From the NCBI RefSeq assembly GCF_002119525.1, contig NZ_CP017916.1, positions 1,178,001 through 1,242,000 of the forward strand: a DNA stretch of 64,000 nucleotides, in the 5' to 3' direction. Under the pieces are notes generated by a model, which saw nothing but the letters and a program-made list of their open reading frames with translations, made no database searches and had not been told where the DNA came from. Source of the DNA: Vibrio syngnathi. Lineage in GTDB: Bacteria; Pseudomonadota; Gammaproteobacteria; Enterobacterales; Vibrionaceae. Shown here one piece after another: positions 54,723 to 63,400 of this stretch. The first letter of the stretch is position 1; every line of letters begins with the position of its first letter. The translations under genes and the position numbers were made by a program.

Positions 54723-55961
54723 TTATCTCGAAGAATTTGGCTTGTTCTTAAATTGCTTAACACTCTTCTTTTTTGCCGTTCTGCGATTGGCCATTTTGTC
54801 TTTTGGTGGACGTTTCCTCGCTGTTGCTTCAGATGCGGGTTTATCTGTTACCGGAAACCCTTCTAATGACTGCAACGAAAGTGCTTTGTTGGTGAGAGTT
54901 CGAATTGCGTCTAAATGCTCAGTTTCACCGTGGCTCACAAGGGAAATTGCGAATCCAGTGCTTCCTGCTCTGGCTGTGCGTCCGACACGGTGTACGTAAG
55001 TGGCTGAGTGAGATGGCAAGTCAAAGTTAATTACGACAGGTAGTTGGTCTATATGTATGCCTCTAGCCATCACATCAGTTGCGATTAACACTCGTGTTTC
55101 ACCATTTTTGAAACTTTCTAATGCTTGCGTTCTTTCTTCTTGGCTTTTGTTGCCGTGTAAGGCACTTACGCTAATTTTTGCTTTATTCAATCGCTTGGTT
55201 AGTGAGTCTGCATTGTCTTTGGCACTGATGAAAACCAATACCTGTGGCCACTGATGTTGGTTCAGTAACGCGATCAGTGCTTGAGGTTTGCTTCCCTTAT
55301 TCACTAGGTAGAGCGTTTCTTCAATGGCTGAAACGACACTGTTCTCTTGGTGCGTCGTGATCTTCACTGGATTAATAAGAAGCGCCTCAGCCTGACTGAC
55401 CAGCTCTTTTGGCAACGTAGCCGAAAACAACAGTGTTTGATGCTTTTTAGGAAGAGAAGAAATAATGGTTTGAACATCGGGCCAAAATCCCATGTCGAGT
55501 AAACGGTCTGCCTCATCAAGAACTAAAGACCTGCATTGGGTTAGCTCGAGCTTGTTCTCTTGAATAACGGCAAGTAGGCGGCCAGGAGTTGCGAGCACGA
55601 GTTGTGGCTTTTCTAACAATTGCTGTTGCTGGCTATCTATATCAACTCCACCAGTCAGTGTCACTGTTTTGATATCAAGTGCGGTTGCGATGGGTTCTAG
55701 AGCTTTAGCTACTTGAGAGGTAAGCTCACGGGTTGGAACAATGATGATCGCTTGCAGTTCGTGAATTGCAGCATTGATGTTATTTAATACAGGTAAGCCA
55801 AACGCCAATGTTTTCCCACTGCCTGTTTGGGCTAAGGCGAGAACGTCTTTGCCCGAAACAATATGGGGAATAGCCGATTGCTGCACCTCTGTAGGAGTCT
55901 GGAGGTGGGTGGGGATCGCAGCAAGAGTTTGATCGTTTAGAGTTAGGCTATTAAATGACAT
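54723..55961 (-). CDS. DEAD-box ATP-dependent RNA helicase (RhlE-like)
   Basis: A 412-residue RNA helicase that unwinds RNA duplexes in the cytoplasm, for example in ribosome assembly or RNA decay. Motifs in order: Q motif (PTEVQQSAIP), Walker A AQTGSGKT (about residue 45), PTRELTSQ, TGG, TPGRLL, VLDEADRLLDMGF, SATLP, the C-terminal TDVMARGIHIDQLPVVINFD and HRVGRTARAG. The tail (about 370-412) is Lys/Arg/Asn-rich. I chose ATG 55961 over an in-frame TTG at 55979 because the family begins with the MSFNSLTLNDQTL block. Assigned to RhlE by overall motifs; a related SrmB/DeaD-type paralog cannot be excluded. Confidence 0.9.
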   Translation of the reverse strand: MSFNSLTLNDQTLAAIPTHLQTPTEVQQSAIPHIVSGKDVLALAQTGSGKTLAFGLPVLNNINAAIHELQAIIIVPTRELTSQVAKALEPIATALDIKTVTLTGGVDIDSQQQQLLEKPQLVLATPGRLLAVIQENKLELTQCRSLVLDEADRLLDMGFWPDVQTIISSLPKKHQTLLFSATLPKELVSQAEALLINPVKITTHQENSVVSAIEETLYLVNKGSKPQALIALLNQHQWPQVLVFISAKDNADSLTKRLNKAKISVSALHGNKSQEERTQALESFKNGETRVLIATDVMARGIHIDQLPVVINFDLPSHSATYVHRVGRTARAGSTGFAISLVSHGETEHLDAIRTLTNKALSLQSLEGFPVTDKPASEATARKRPPKDKMANRRTAKKKSVKQFKNKPNSSR

Positions 55962-56209
55962 AAATGAACCAAGTATCAAAAGGGAGGTGGAGTCTAACAG
56001 GGCTATAAATGTTAGAGAATGAGTTTTGCAGTGTTACAAAGTAAACGGGCGAATTATACACGTTAAATTTAAGCGTTATCCATACAAGTGAACTAGACAA
56101 GCATAAGCTAATAAACGTTTGGCATATTGTAATGGTGTTGAATGGACGTACAATATCCGCCCTAAAACGATCAAGTATGATTAGGAAGCTTTAAGGAAAT
56201 GAGAGCGAA

Positions 56210-56836
56210 ATGAGTTGGGAAAGTATCTGGCTGTTTATTGTCATCGTGTTTTTTATTGCCATTATTCCAGGCCCAAATGCTCTGTTGGTATTGAGCACGG
56301 CTTTAACCCAAAGAAAGCTGTTTGCGTTTATTAACGTGTTGGGTGTGTCATGCGGGTTCTTTTTTCATGCGTTTGTTTCTGCGAATGGTATGAGCTTACT
56401 GTTATCTCAGACCCCAATGGCGTTTGAAGGGCTTAAGTGGCTGGGCGTCTTGTACTTAATCTGGCTTGGTTATAATCACTTTCGTGCGGCATTGCGAGCT
56501 CAAGAGGGCGTGCTTGCTGTGGTGAGCGCATCGGGAAGTAAGCTTTATCATCAATTTGTGAAAGGGTTATTGACCAACTTACTCAACCCTAAAATCGTTC
56601 TGTTTTACCTCTCAATATTCCCTCAGTTTGTTTCTACGAACAACATTGTATCCGACAGCTTAATGTTGGGCGCGATACAGGCGACAGTGGTTGCTACATG
56701 GTTTTTGGTTGTCATTCTGATGGCTGATACGTTTAAGAGGTTGTTAACTCAAAAGCGCACTTCTCAATGGATGAACATTGTGTGCGGGTTGTTGTTTGTT
56801 GGCTTCAGCATTCAATTGGCGCTGTTTCAGCTTTAG
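56210..56836 (+). CDS. LysE family amino-acid exporter (RhtB-like)
   Basis: A 208-residue inner-membrane protein with about six helices of the LysE/RhtB superfamily, which export amino acids or homoserine-type compounds. Family blocks are FIAIIPGPNALLVLSTALTQ with the PGP motif, GLKWLGVLYLIWLGYNHFRA and LLTNLLNPKIVLFYLSIFPQ. The ATG follows GAGAG and lies in a monocistronic unit divergent from the helicase gene. The substrate is unknown. Confidence 0.92.
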   Translation: MSWESIWLFIVIVFFIAIIPGPNALLVLSTALTQRKLFAFINVLGVSCGFFFHAFVSANGMSLLLSQTPMAFEGLKWLGVLYLIWLGYNHFRAALRAQEGVLAVVSASGSKLYHQFVKGLLTNLLNPKIVLFYLSIFPQFVSTNNIVSDSLMLGAIQATVVATWFLVVILMADTFKRLLTQKRTSQWMNIVCGLLFVGFSIQLALFQL

Positions 56837-57054
56837 GGTTCATCGCTAACAATCGAGCTCCTAACATATCCGACTCACATCTCACTTTTTACTGAATGCT
56901 CAGCAATCCTTGTTTCTCTGCATAAATCTCTAAAGCATTAGCTCGTAAAGTCGATATAATAATCAGCTATCAATTTGTTGAATGTGTTCGTTCAAAATCC
57001 AATTGAAGCTAAAAGCTATTGCTTGACCGAATAAACAGAGACAGGGAGTCACAG

Positions 57055-57411
57055 ATGAGTGAAGAGTCATTCACCCAGAAACGCAAATATTACCGCTTGA
57101 AGTACCCAAAAAAGGCACGTCCAGTGATGCGAATTAAGGATGAGCTTTTTCATGTCAGTGAAGTGTCTGAAAAGGGTGTGCGCTTGATGATGCGTAATAT
57201 CATTCCTGTTTATCGAGGCTTCTCAATGGCAGGCAGCTTAAGATTGCACGATAACAACACCATTGATATTAGTGGTGCAGTGCTGCGACAAGAAGGCGAT
57301 GAAGTGATCGTTCAGTTGTTACAAGGACCAAGCTTCAAAGATATGGTGTCAGAACAAAGACACATTAGGCAAAGGTACCCGGTGTTTTTTGCTAGCCTCA
57401 GAGTGGCATAG
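57055..57411 (+). CDS. PilZ domain-containing protein
   Basis: A 118-residue cytoplasmic protein consisting essentially of a PilZ domain, a c-di-GMP receptor. The RxxxR motif is visible as RKYYR near the N-terminus (about residue 10), followed by a second motif VSEVSEKGVRL, in which the usual D/N of D/NxSxxG is replaced by E. That substitution could weaken c-di-GMP binding. ATG 57055 is preferred because AGGGAG lies upstream; the longer frame adds 12 residues. It is the only PilZ gene in the window, which also holds a REC-EAL phosphodiesterase. Confidence 0.85.
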   Translation: MSEESFTQKRKYYRLKYPKKARPVMRIKDELFHVSEVSEKGVRLMMRNIIPVYRGFSMAGSLRLHDNNTIDISGAVLRQEGDEVIVQLLQGPSFKDMVSEQRHIRQRYPVFFASLRVA

Positions 57412-57469
57412 AACGCATTTAAAGTTAGATGCCTTAAAACCCAAGTCACTCATTTAGATCCGATATTAA

Positions 57470-57503
57470 AAAGCCCAGCACTTTCACAAGTGCTGGGCTT
57501 TGC
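57470..57503. terminator. Bidirectional terminator between PilZ and M14 genes
   Basis: A perfect 14-bp stem AAAGCCCAGCACTT/AAGTGCTGGGCTTT (57470-57483 and 57488-57501) with a 4-base loop between convergent genes. Confidence 0.9.
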
Positions 57504-57566
57504 TATATGTGTAAGCAAACTAACGATACGGACAAACTAAGGCGCTTAGTCTGTCTATGGTTCGTT

Positions 57567-58691
57567 TTATAGCTCGTCTACTGTTGCCCAAACCGCTGCT
57601 AGCATGTCGTGACCAAATGCAACGCTACGCTCTGGAGACCAACCGTACAGTTCGTCAGCGTGGCTGATGTGATCTTTAAATGGCATCTCTACGGTGTAAG
57701 CCAAACATTTGAACTGTTCGCCGATCCAGTTTGTGCCGACCGTCATATTCGCTTTGCCCGGCTCGTCTTTATCGTAACCAAATTCATCTTGGAACTCTGG
57801 CGTGATAGTCAGAAGCGCTTGCTTGAAGTGATTCTCTAGTTTTGCAATGCGCTCGTTGTATGAAGGTGTACCTTCGCTGCCCGCTACAAAGTTATACGGG
57901 ATTGCTTCGTCGCCGTGAATGTCTAGACATAGGTCAACACCAGTCTCTAGCATGCGCTCGCGAACAAGGAATACTTCTGGGCTGCGTTCCATAGAAGGTG
58001 ACTGCCATTCACGGTTTAGGTTAACGCCAATACCGTTAGTGCGTAGGTGACCACGGATACTGCCGTCTGGGTTCATGTTAGGTACAACGCGGAATACAAC
58101 GCTGTCTAGAAGTGAACGACCAACTGTGTCTGTTTCATCAAGCAAGCGTTGCAGCAGACCTTCGATCAGCCATTCAGCCATGGTCTCGCCCGGATGTTGG
58201 CGACCAATAACCCAGATGTTTTTCTTCTCTGCACTAGGCTCACCGATGGTTAGCAAAGTGATGTCGTTGTTATCTAACGTATGGCCCAGAGTTTCTAGCT
58301 TACAAGCAGGGTGCGTTTGAGCACTGTGCAGAAGATCTTGGTGACGATCGTATGAATACGGCGCGAAGTACGCGAAGTACATTGAATCGTGTTCAGGAAT
58401 GATATCAAAGCTTAAAGTGTCGCCATCGAATTGAGATGGAATGCGGAACCACTCTTCACGGTCATACGATGCAACCACATCATAATCTTTCCAGCCTTCA
58501 GGGTAGGCAGATGTTGCCAATTGGCCGATTTCAAAGTGGTGAGCTTGTTGAGCTTCACTTTCTAAGCGGAAATGAAACCATTGTGCAATTTCAGTTTGAT
58601 TATCCGCTGGAATAGTTAGTTGAATGTTTTGTGGTGAATCTGCTGAAACGACGTGAATGTTGCCGCTTTCGAAGTTGCTGAAAATTTTCAT
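57567..58691 (-). CDS. M14 family zinc carboxypeptidase (cytosolic CCP-like)
   Basis: A 374-residue peptidase of the M14 family, related to bacterial cytosolic carboxypeptidase-like proteins. An N-terminal beta domain (about 1-130, with WFRIPSQFDGDTLSFDI) precedes the catalytic domain. Zinc ligands are in GRQHPGETMAEW (His and Glu, near residue 165) and LDIHGDE (His, near 265). Further M14 blocks are VPNMNPDGSIRGHLRTN, GVNLNREW and the catalytic Glu in YTVEMPFKD. It has no signal peptide. The start at ATG 58691 matches the MKIFSNFESGNIHVV opening; the longer frame adds 21 residues. Substrate unknown. Confidence 0.9.
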   Translation of the reverse strand: MKIFSNFESGNIHVVSADSPQNIQLTIPADNQTEIAQWFHFRLESEAQQAHHFEIGQLATSAYPEGWKDYDVVASYDREEWFRIPSQFDGDTLSFDIIPEHDSMYFAYFAPYSYDRHQDLLHSAQTHPACKLETLGHTLDNNDITLLTIGEPSAEKKNIWVIGRQHPGETMAEWLIEGLLQRLLDETDTVGRSLLDSVVFRVVPNMNPDGSIRGHLRTNGIGVNLNREWQSPSMERSPEVFLVRERMLETGVDLCLDIHGDEAIPYNFVAGSEGTPSYNERIAKLENHFKQALLTITPEFQDEFGYDKDEPGKANMTVGTNWIGEQFKCLAYTVEMPFKDHISHADELYGWSPERSVAFGHDMLAAVWATVDEL

Positions 58692-58843
58692 TGTAGTTTT
58701 TATCTCGTAGTTGAGTTGCCGTAAGATTAGCACACTTTTTTTCGAGCAAACCACTAACTAAATCGTAATGAGATGTTATTTCAGCTATCTGTTTTTTAGC
58801 TGCCTACTTTTAAATCGACAGCTGTTTAACGGTTAACTTTGAG

Positions 58844-59119
58844 CTATCGACGCTGGCAAGTCGTGCAACCACGACAGGCTGATCGTGTGTAGCGATCCAG
58901 CTTACTGCGTTGCACCTTACAATAGGCATTTTTCAGCGCTCTTCTTCCAGAAAACCAATCATCCGGCTTTGACAGGATCAGATAACCATTGAAGCGCTTT
59001 ACAAGCTCTATTCTATTTTGCTCGATGAACTTGCTATCAAATCCAATTTCAAAGTAATCAAGCGCTTGTTCAATCGAAGTAAAACTCGCTATTTTTTGTT
59101 GGAATTCTGATTGGTTCAT
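58844..59119 (-). CDS. NifW-like small protein with cysteine-rich tail
   Basis: A 91-residue protein whose first 70 residues resemble the nitrogenase-protective protein NifW: FTSIEQALDYFEIGFDSKF, NRIELVKRFNGYL and a C-terminal AYCKVQRSKL. The tail ACRGCTTC adds three clustered cysteines absent from typical NifW. No nitrogenase genes occur in the window, so nitrogen fixation cannot be inferred; such proteins exist in non-fixing vibrios. The ATG has no obvious Shine-Dalgarno sequence. The family assignment rests on motif resemblance only. Confidence 0.7.
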   Translation of the reverse strand: MNQSEFQQKIASFTSIEQALDYFEIGFDSKFIEQNRIELVKRFNGYLILSKPDDWFSGRRALKNAYCKVQRSKLDRYTRSACRGCTTCQRR

Positions 59120-59309
59120 GGGGAGTTGGTTTGTGATCTGGTGGCAACTATTGTACCGAGTTCACGATTTGTTTTATTGATTTTAGTTATGACTTACCTG
59201 GGGTTGAACCGTAGACTTTCTTAACTTGAAGTGATCTTTTAAATTCTTTGAGGATTATAGATAAAGTACTAACGAACAGTAACAACTACCCAGCCAGATA
59301 GGGGAATCA

Positions 59310-59522
59310 ATGAATCGAATCAATCCAAAGAAACTACTTCGCAGTAAATGGACGGCCGTTAGCCCAGTGAAGAAAGAAAAGCACTTTATGATCACGGAGG
59401 TCGAATTCGAAGAAGGGGAGGTCATTCGTTGCTTAATAGAAGCGGTGATGACCAAACGAGAGGAAGCCATCAATTGGCGGGATTTGACCGACAAAGATCA
59501 TTGGCTTCCTGGTTGGAAATAA
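59310..59522 (+). CDS. TIGR02450 family Trp-rich small protein
   Basis: A 70-residue protein with the opening MNRINPKKLLRSKWTAVSPV, then KKEKHFMITEVEFEEGEVIR and an ending DHWLPGWK, matching the conserved tryptophan-rich TIGR02450 family of marine gammaproteobacteria. A Shine-Dalgarno-like AGGGG lies 5 bases before the ATG. The function is unknown. Confidence 0.9.
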   Translation: MNRINPKKLLRSKWTAVSPVKKEKHFMITEVEFEEGEVIRCLIEAVMTKREEAINWRDLTDKDHWLPGWK

Positions 59523-59575
59523 AGGTGTGAAGTCAGCACCTGAAGTAAGGACAATAAAGCCCAGATCTGCCAGTT

Positions 59576-60313
59576 TTAACTGCCAGATACCGTGCGTAAT
59601 TGCCAGTACTTGAGCCCCTCTAACACACCCTCAGCGTGTGTTGCTCTGCTGGTATACACGTTGTCTCTATCCGATAGGTGAGCGACCTCAGGGTAATGAT
59701 TAGCCACCAAGATCGAGTTTACGCCCTCTATGGTCAGCATAGAGGTGTCGTTAGCTGAATCACCCGCTACGCACACTTCATCAACGCTCAAATCATGTTG
59801 TTTGAGCAGGTGATGAATCGCAGTCGCTTTGTTGACGCCCTTCGGTGTGATGTCCAAATACCAATCGTGAGAGTAGGTGAGGTGTACATCCAATCCGTGT
59901 GACTCCAAGCTTGATTCAATTAGCTCGTGCTGAGAGTCAGACAGTTTTCCCTCAAAGGTAATCTTGTAGTCGCCTTGATGGTTCTCTAAGCGTTCCCCCA
60001 TGAAATCGAGCGATGCAAGTGCAGACTCAACCTTCGACTTGTTCCAATACGCTTCTAATTGATTATGCCAGGTGTGATCCGGCGTTTGGGAGTGGTCGTG
60101 GTGAATTCTGGTGCCCACATCGCTGATAATACTGTGTGGTTTCGGGTAGTTATCCGACGCTAAACCCACCCTAATAGAGGGTAGAGTTCTTCCCGTCGCA
60201 ATGATAAATCGGATATCAGATTGCTCAGTTAAGTAGTCAAATAACTGATTAACCCCATGAGAAGATCCCCCATCTAACGTCCCATCAAAGTCACATATCA
60301 GCATTTTTATCAT
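59576..60313 (-). CDS. HAD-IIB family phosphatase/hydrolase
   Basis: A 245-residue HAD-superfamily hydrolase. Motif I is ICDFDGTLDGG with both nucleophile and acid Asp, motif II is IIATGRTLPS, and motif IV is AGDSANDTSML. The cap region is of the C2 (Cof/sucrose-phosphatase-like) type. It would dephosphorylate a sugar phosphate or related substrate in the cytoplasm; the substrate is unknown. ATG 60313 has AAGGAA about 6 bases upstream. It is monocistronic. Confidence 0.88.
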   Translation of the reverse strand: MIKMLICDFDGTLDGGSSHGVNQLFDYLTEQSDIRFIIATGRTLPSIRVGLASDNYPKPHSIISDVGTRIHHDHSQTPDHTWHNQLEAYWNKSKVESALASLDFMGERLENHQGDYKITFEGKLSDSQHELIESSLESHGLDVHLTYSHDWYLDITPKGVNKATAIHHLLKQHDLSVDEVCVAGDSANDTSMLTIEGVNSILVANHYPEVAHLSDRDNVYTSRATHAEGVLEGLKYWQLRTVSGS

Positions 60314-61114
60314 TCGAGTTCCTTGCTTGTTTCACTAGTCATAGTGGAAAGAATATCCATTTCTTCTATAAAGAATGGCTCAGCAATGAGCACTCTACAA
60401 GTTGTCTGTTGGCTTAGATAATCGGCATTCAATAGTTTGCAGCAAGCATCACACTCGGCGTTATGTTCTGGATATCAAAGATCATTCTATCAATCGAAAC
60501 GATACCTCATTGGGTACGTTCCTAGCGGCTTTTTGTACCTTTTTACGGTGATTTTTTACCCAAATATTTGTTTTGGTCTGGAATATTGAATGCTTCTTTT
60601 CTTCGTTGGCTTTATGCAGAACCTCCTTTGTATATAGACAAAGGCAGCAGGAAGTTTTGGCTCTAGCAATAGAGTCAATCTCCGGTTTTGAAATGATGCC
60701 AAAATCATCACTAAATAGTTTGTATTCGAATTATTTGTACACGAACTATTTGTGCATGTTCTTGGTCTATTTGGCCTATTAATTGTTCTGATGTGAAATA
60801 AATATTCAATAATCCATCAGTAAGTAATACATAATGTTGCAGATGCCACTTGTGATTTAAATTTCTTTATTATCAATATTTTGCTTTATTTTTGTTTGGT
60901 ATTTGGCCTTTATTTGGGTTGGGGTTTTAACGGTTTTGTATTGGATTTACAGGACGATGCCCCTTGATTTGTATGGGTTAATTGCTTAGAGTGCTAATCG
61001 TTTTTCGGGTTTAAATAACCATTTTAAAGTTTAAACAACCGTTTTTAAGTTTAAATAATCGGTTTTGAGTTTAAATAACTATTAGTTTAGATAACTAAGA
61101 AAGGATTAGATTAC
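60314..61114. other. 801-bp AT-rich intergenic region upstream of proVWX
   Basis: No gene is supported; the longest frame (69 codons) looks spurious. The region is AT-rich. It ends with an array of four 20-bp direct repeats (61009-61088) and a Shine-Dalgarno AAGGA (61101-61105). Two imperfect copies of a GAA-TATTTGT-CA motif lie at about 60728-60760. The proV promoter is expected here. Confidence 0.6.
61009..61088 (+). repeat. Four 20-bp direct repeats in the proV leader
   Basis: Units start at 61009, 61029, 61049 and 61069, each beginning GTTTAAA(T/C)AA and diverging at the 3' end. The exact 20-bp period (about two helical turns) puts the repeats on one DNA face. A degenerate fifth copy may lie at 60991-61008. 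They stand 27 bases before the proV start codon, so they are candidate operator sites for an osmotic regulator, or a leader element. Confidence 0.8.
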
Positions 61115-62302
61115 ATGGATCCCATACTGGAAGTTAAGGGACTGTACAAGGTGTTTGGTGAAGACACCGATCGTGCTTTTACGATGATCAATGAAGGCGC
61201 GAACAAAGACAAAGTTTTTGAAGAAACAGGTTTAACGATTGGCGTTAACGATGTTTCTCTTAGTATTCAAGAAGGCGAGATTTTCGTCATAATGGGACTG
61301 TCAGGTTCTGGCAAATCAACCCTGGTACGTCTTCTTAATCGCTTGATCGAACCTACCAAAGGTAATGTGCTTCTTCGAGGCAAAGACATTGCCCACATCT
61401 CAGAAGGTGAACTCCGCGAAGTCCGTCGCAACAACATCTCCATGGTTTTCCAAAATTTCGCATTGATGCCTCACATGACAGTGATTGAAAACGCTGCGTT
61501 TGGTCTTGAACTAGCGGGTGTTGAAATCGATAAGAGAAAACAGTCAGCATTTGAAGCGTTGGAACGAGTCGGTCTCGGGCCGTATTCAGAATCTTACCCT
61601 GATGAATTGTCTGGCGGTATGAAGCAGCGTGTTGGTTTGGCTCGTGCCCTAGCATGTGACCCAGATATTCTGTTAATGGACGAAGCATTTTCTGCACTCG
61701 ATCCTTTGATTCGTACTGAAATGCAAGATGAGCTGATTCGTCTTCAAAATGACGACAAACGAACCATTGTTTTCATCTCCCATGATTTGGATGAAGCGAT
61801 GCGAATCGGTGACCGCATTGCCATTATGCAAAACGGTGAGGTGGTTCAAGTGGGTACCCCAGACGAAATTCTTAACAACCCAGCGAACGATTATGTCGAA
61901 GCTTTCTTCCGCGGTGTGAATGTAGCAAGTGTTCTTACTGTGAAAGACATTGCACGTAAGAAGCCAGCTGCGGTATTTAAAAAATCAGAACATGACGGCC
62001 CAGCGTCGGCTCTACAAATATTGATGGATAACGACCGTGAATACGGCATTGTTGTTGAGAAAAGCAGTCGTTACTCCGGTATCGTCTCTATTGATTCCCT
62101 TCGTAAAGCACACAAAGAGAACAAATCACTGGCCAGTGCGCAGCTCGATGATGGCCTAACGCTGAACCCTGATTTACCAATCAATGACGTGCTTGGCCTT
62201 GTTGGTGGTGTGCCTTACTCAGTTCCTGTTGTGGATGAGCAAGGTAATTACTTTGGCGTGGTAACTAAGTCACGTTTGCTACAAACATTGGATAAGGGGT
62301 AG
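61115..62302 (+). CDS. proV: Glycine betaine/L-proline ABC transporter ATPase ProV
   Basis: A 395-residue ATPase of the osmoprotectant importer ProVWX. Family marks: N-terminal [16 protein letters not shown], Walker [16 protein letters not shown] (about residue 64), Q-loop [14 protein letters not shown], signature [15 protein letters not shown], Walker [17 protein letters not shown] and [17 protein letters not shown]-terminal pair of CBS domains (about 270-395) follows, as in ProV/OpuAA, and senses ionic strength. It is the first gene of the proVWX operon (proW starts 3 bases after its stop). Confidence 0.96.
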   Translation: MDPILEVKGLYKVFGEDTDRAFTMINEGANKDKVFEETGLTIGVNDVSLSIQEGEIFVIMGLSGSGKSTLVRLLNRLIEPTKGNVLLRGKDIAHISEGELREVRRNNISMVFQNFALMPHMTVIENAAFGLELAGVEIDKRKQSAFEALERVGLGPYSESYPDELSGGMKQRVGLARALACDPDILLMDEAFSALDPLIRTEMQDELIRLQNDDKRTIVFISHDLDEAMRIGDRIAIMQNGEVVQVGTPDEILNNPANDYVEAFFRGVNVASVLTVKDIARKKPAAVFKKSEHDGPASALQILMDNDREYGIVVEKSSRYSGIVSIDSLRKAHKENKSLASAQLDDGLTLNPDLPINDVLGLVGGVPYSVPVVDEQGNYFGVVTKSRLLQTLDKG

Positions 62303-62305
62303 ATC

Positions 62306-63400
62306 ATGTCGTCTGAACAAACAAATAATGACCCATGGTCACAGTCTGCTCCTGCTGCTCAGCCATCAAGTGATCCTTGGGGTCAAGCCGCTGACACTTC
62401 ACCATCGGCAGATTGGCTAAGCAGTGAAACCGTAGAAACCATTCCTTTTGACCCTCTTAATCCTTTTGCAGAAGCCGTTCTGCCTGTTGATACTTGGGTT
62501 GAGTCTGGATTGAATTGGCTAGTTGAACACGGACGACCATTGTTTCAAGCAATTCGTGTACCTATCGATTTCATTCTAAGTTCATTTGAAACGGCATTGG
62601 TGTCTACGCCAGCCCCATTTATGCTCATCATTTTGTTCTTGGTGGCATGGCAATTTTCAAACCTGAAACTGGGTGTTGCTACGGCAGTATCTCTTACTAT
62701 GATTGGTTTGATTGGCGCTTGGTCTGAAGCGATGACTACGCTTTCACTGGTGATGACATCTGTATTCTTCTGCCTGTTGATAGGTTTACCTATGGGGATA
62801 TGGCTCGCCCGAAGTAACACGGCGGCTAAATTCGTTCGCCCAATTTTGGATGCTATGCAAACAACGCCAGCCTTCGTTTACTTAGTACCCATCGTAATGT
62901 TGTTTGGTATCGGTAACGTTCCAGGTGTGGTAGTGACCATTATATTCGCACTGCCACCGGTGGTACGTTTAACCATTCTGGGTATTCAGCAAGTACCGGA
63001 AGATCTGATCGAAGCGGGTCACTCATTTGGTGCCAGCAAAAAGCAGATGCTTTACCGAATTCAACTACCACTTGCACTGCCAACCATCATGGCGGGCGTG
63101 AACCAAACACTGATGTTGTCGCTATCTATGGTGGTTATCGCATCAATGATCGCAGTAGGTGGTTTAGGTCAAATGGTACTGAGAGGTATTGGCCGTCTAG
63201 ATATGGGACTGGCCGCTGTTGGTGGCCTAGGCATTGTTATTCTTGCAATCCTACTTGACCGCATTACCCAAGTTCTTGGGGTAAATGCAGGTAATACAAA
63301 ATTACGCTGGTATCACATGGGGCCTGTTTCCCTTGTGCTAAAAGCTTTAAATCGCGGTAAACAATCAGAACTACAACTAAGGAAAAACACCAATGAATAA
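62306..63400 (+). CDS. proW: Glycine betaine/L-proline ABC transporter permease ProW
   Basis: A 364-residue permease with a long hydrophilic N-terminus (about 1-90, Ser/Gln/Asp-rich, similar to the ProW tail in enterobacteria) and about seven membrane helices. Family blocks are [37 protein letters not shown] and the ATPase-contact loop [20 protein letters not shown], then [16 protein letters not shown]. The gene overlaps the start of proX by 8 bases. Function: uptake of glycine betaine and proline under osmotic stress. Confidence 0.96.
   Translation: MSSEQTNNDPWSQSAPAAQPSSDPWGQAADTSPSADWLSSETVETIPFDPLNPFAEAVLPVDTWVESGLNWLVEHGRPLFQAIRVPIDFILSSFETALVSTPAPFMLIILFLVAWQFSNLKLGVATAVSLTMIGLIGAWSEAMTTLSLVMTSVFFCLLIGLPMGIWLARSNTAAKFVRPILDAMQTTPAFVYLVPIVMLFGIGNVPGVVVTIIFALPPVVRLTILGIQQVPEDLIEAGHSFGASKKQMLYRIQLPLALPTIMAGVNQTLMLSLSMVVIASMIAVGGLGQMVLRGIGRLDMGLAAVGGLGIVILAILLDRITQVLGVNAGNTKLRWYHMGPVSLVLKALNRGKQSELQLRKNTNE

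Noticed and set aside
60573..60782. 69-codon frame upstream of proV
   Set aside because: No ribosome site, AT-rich composition and low-complexity tail; looks like chance.
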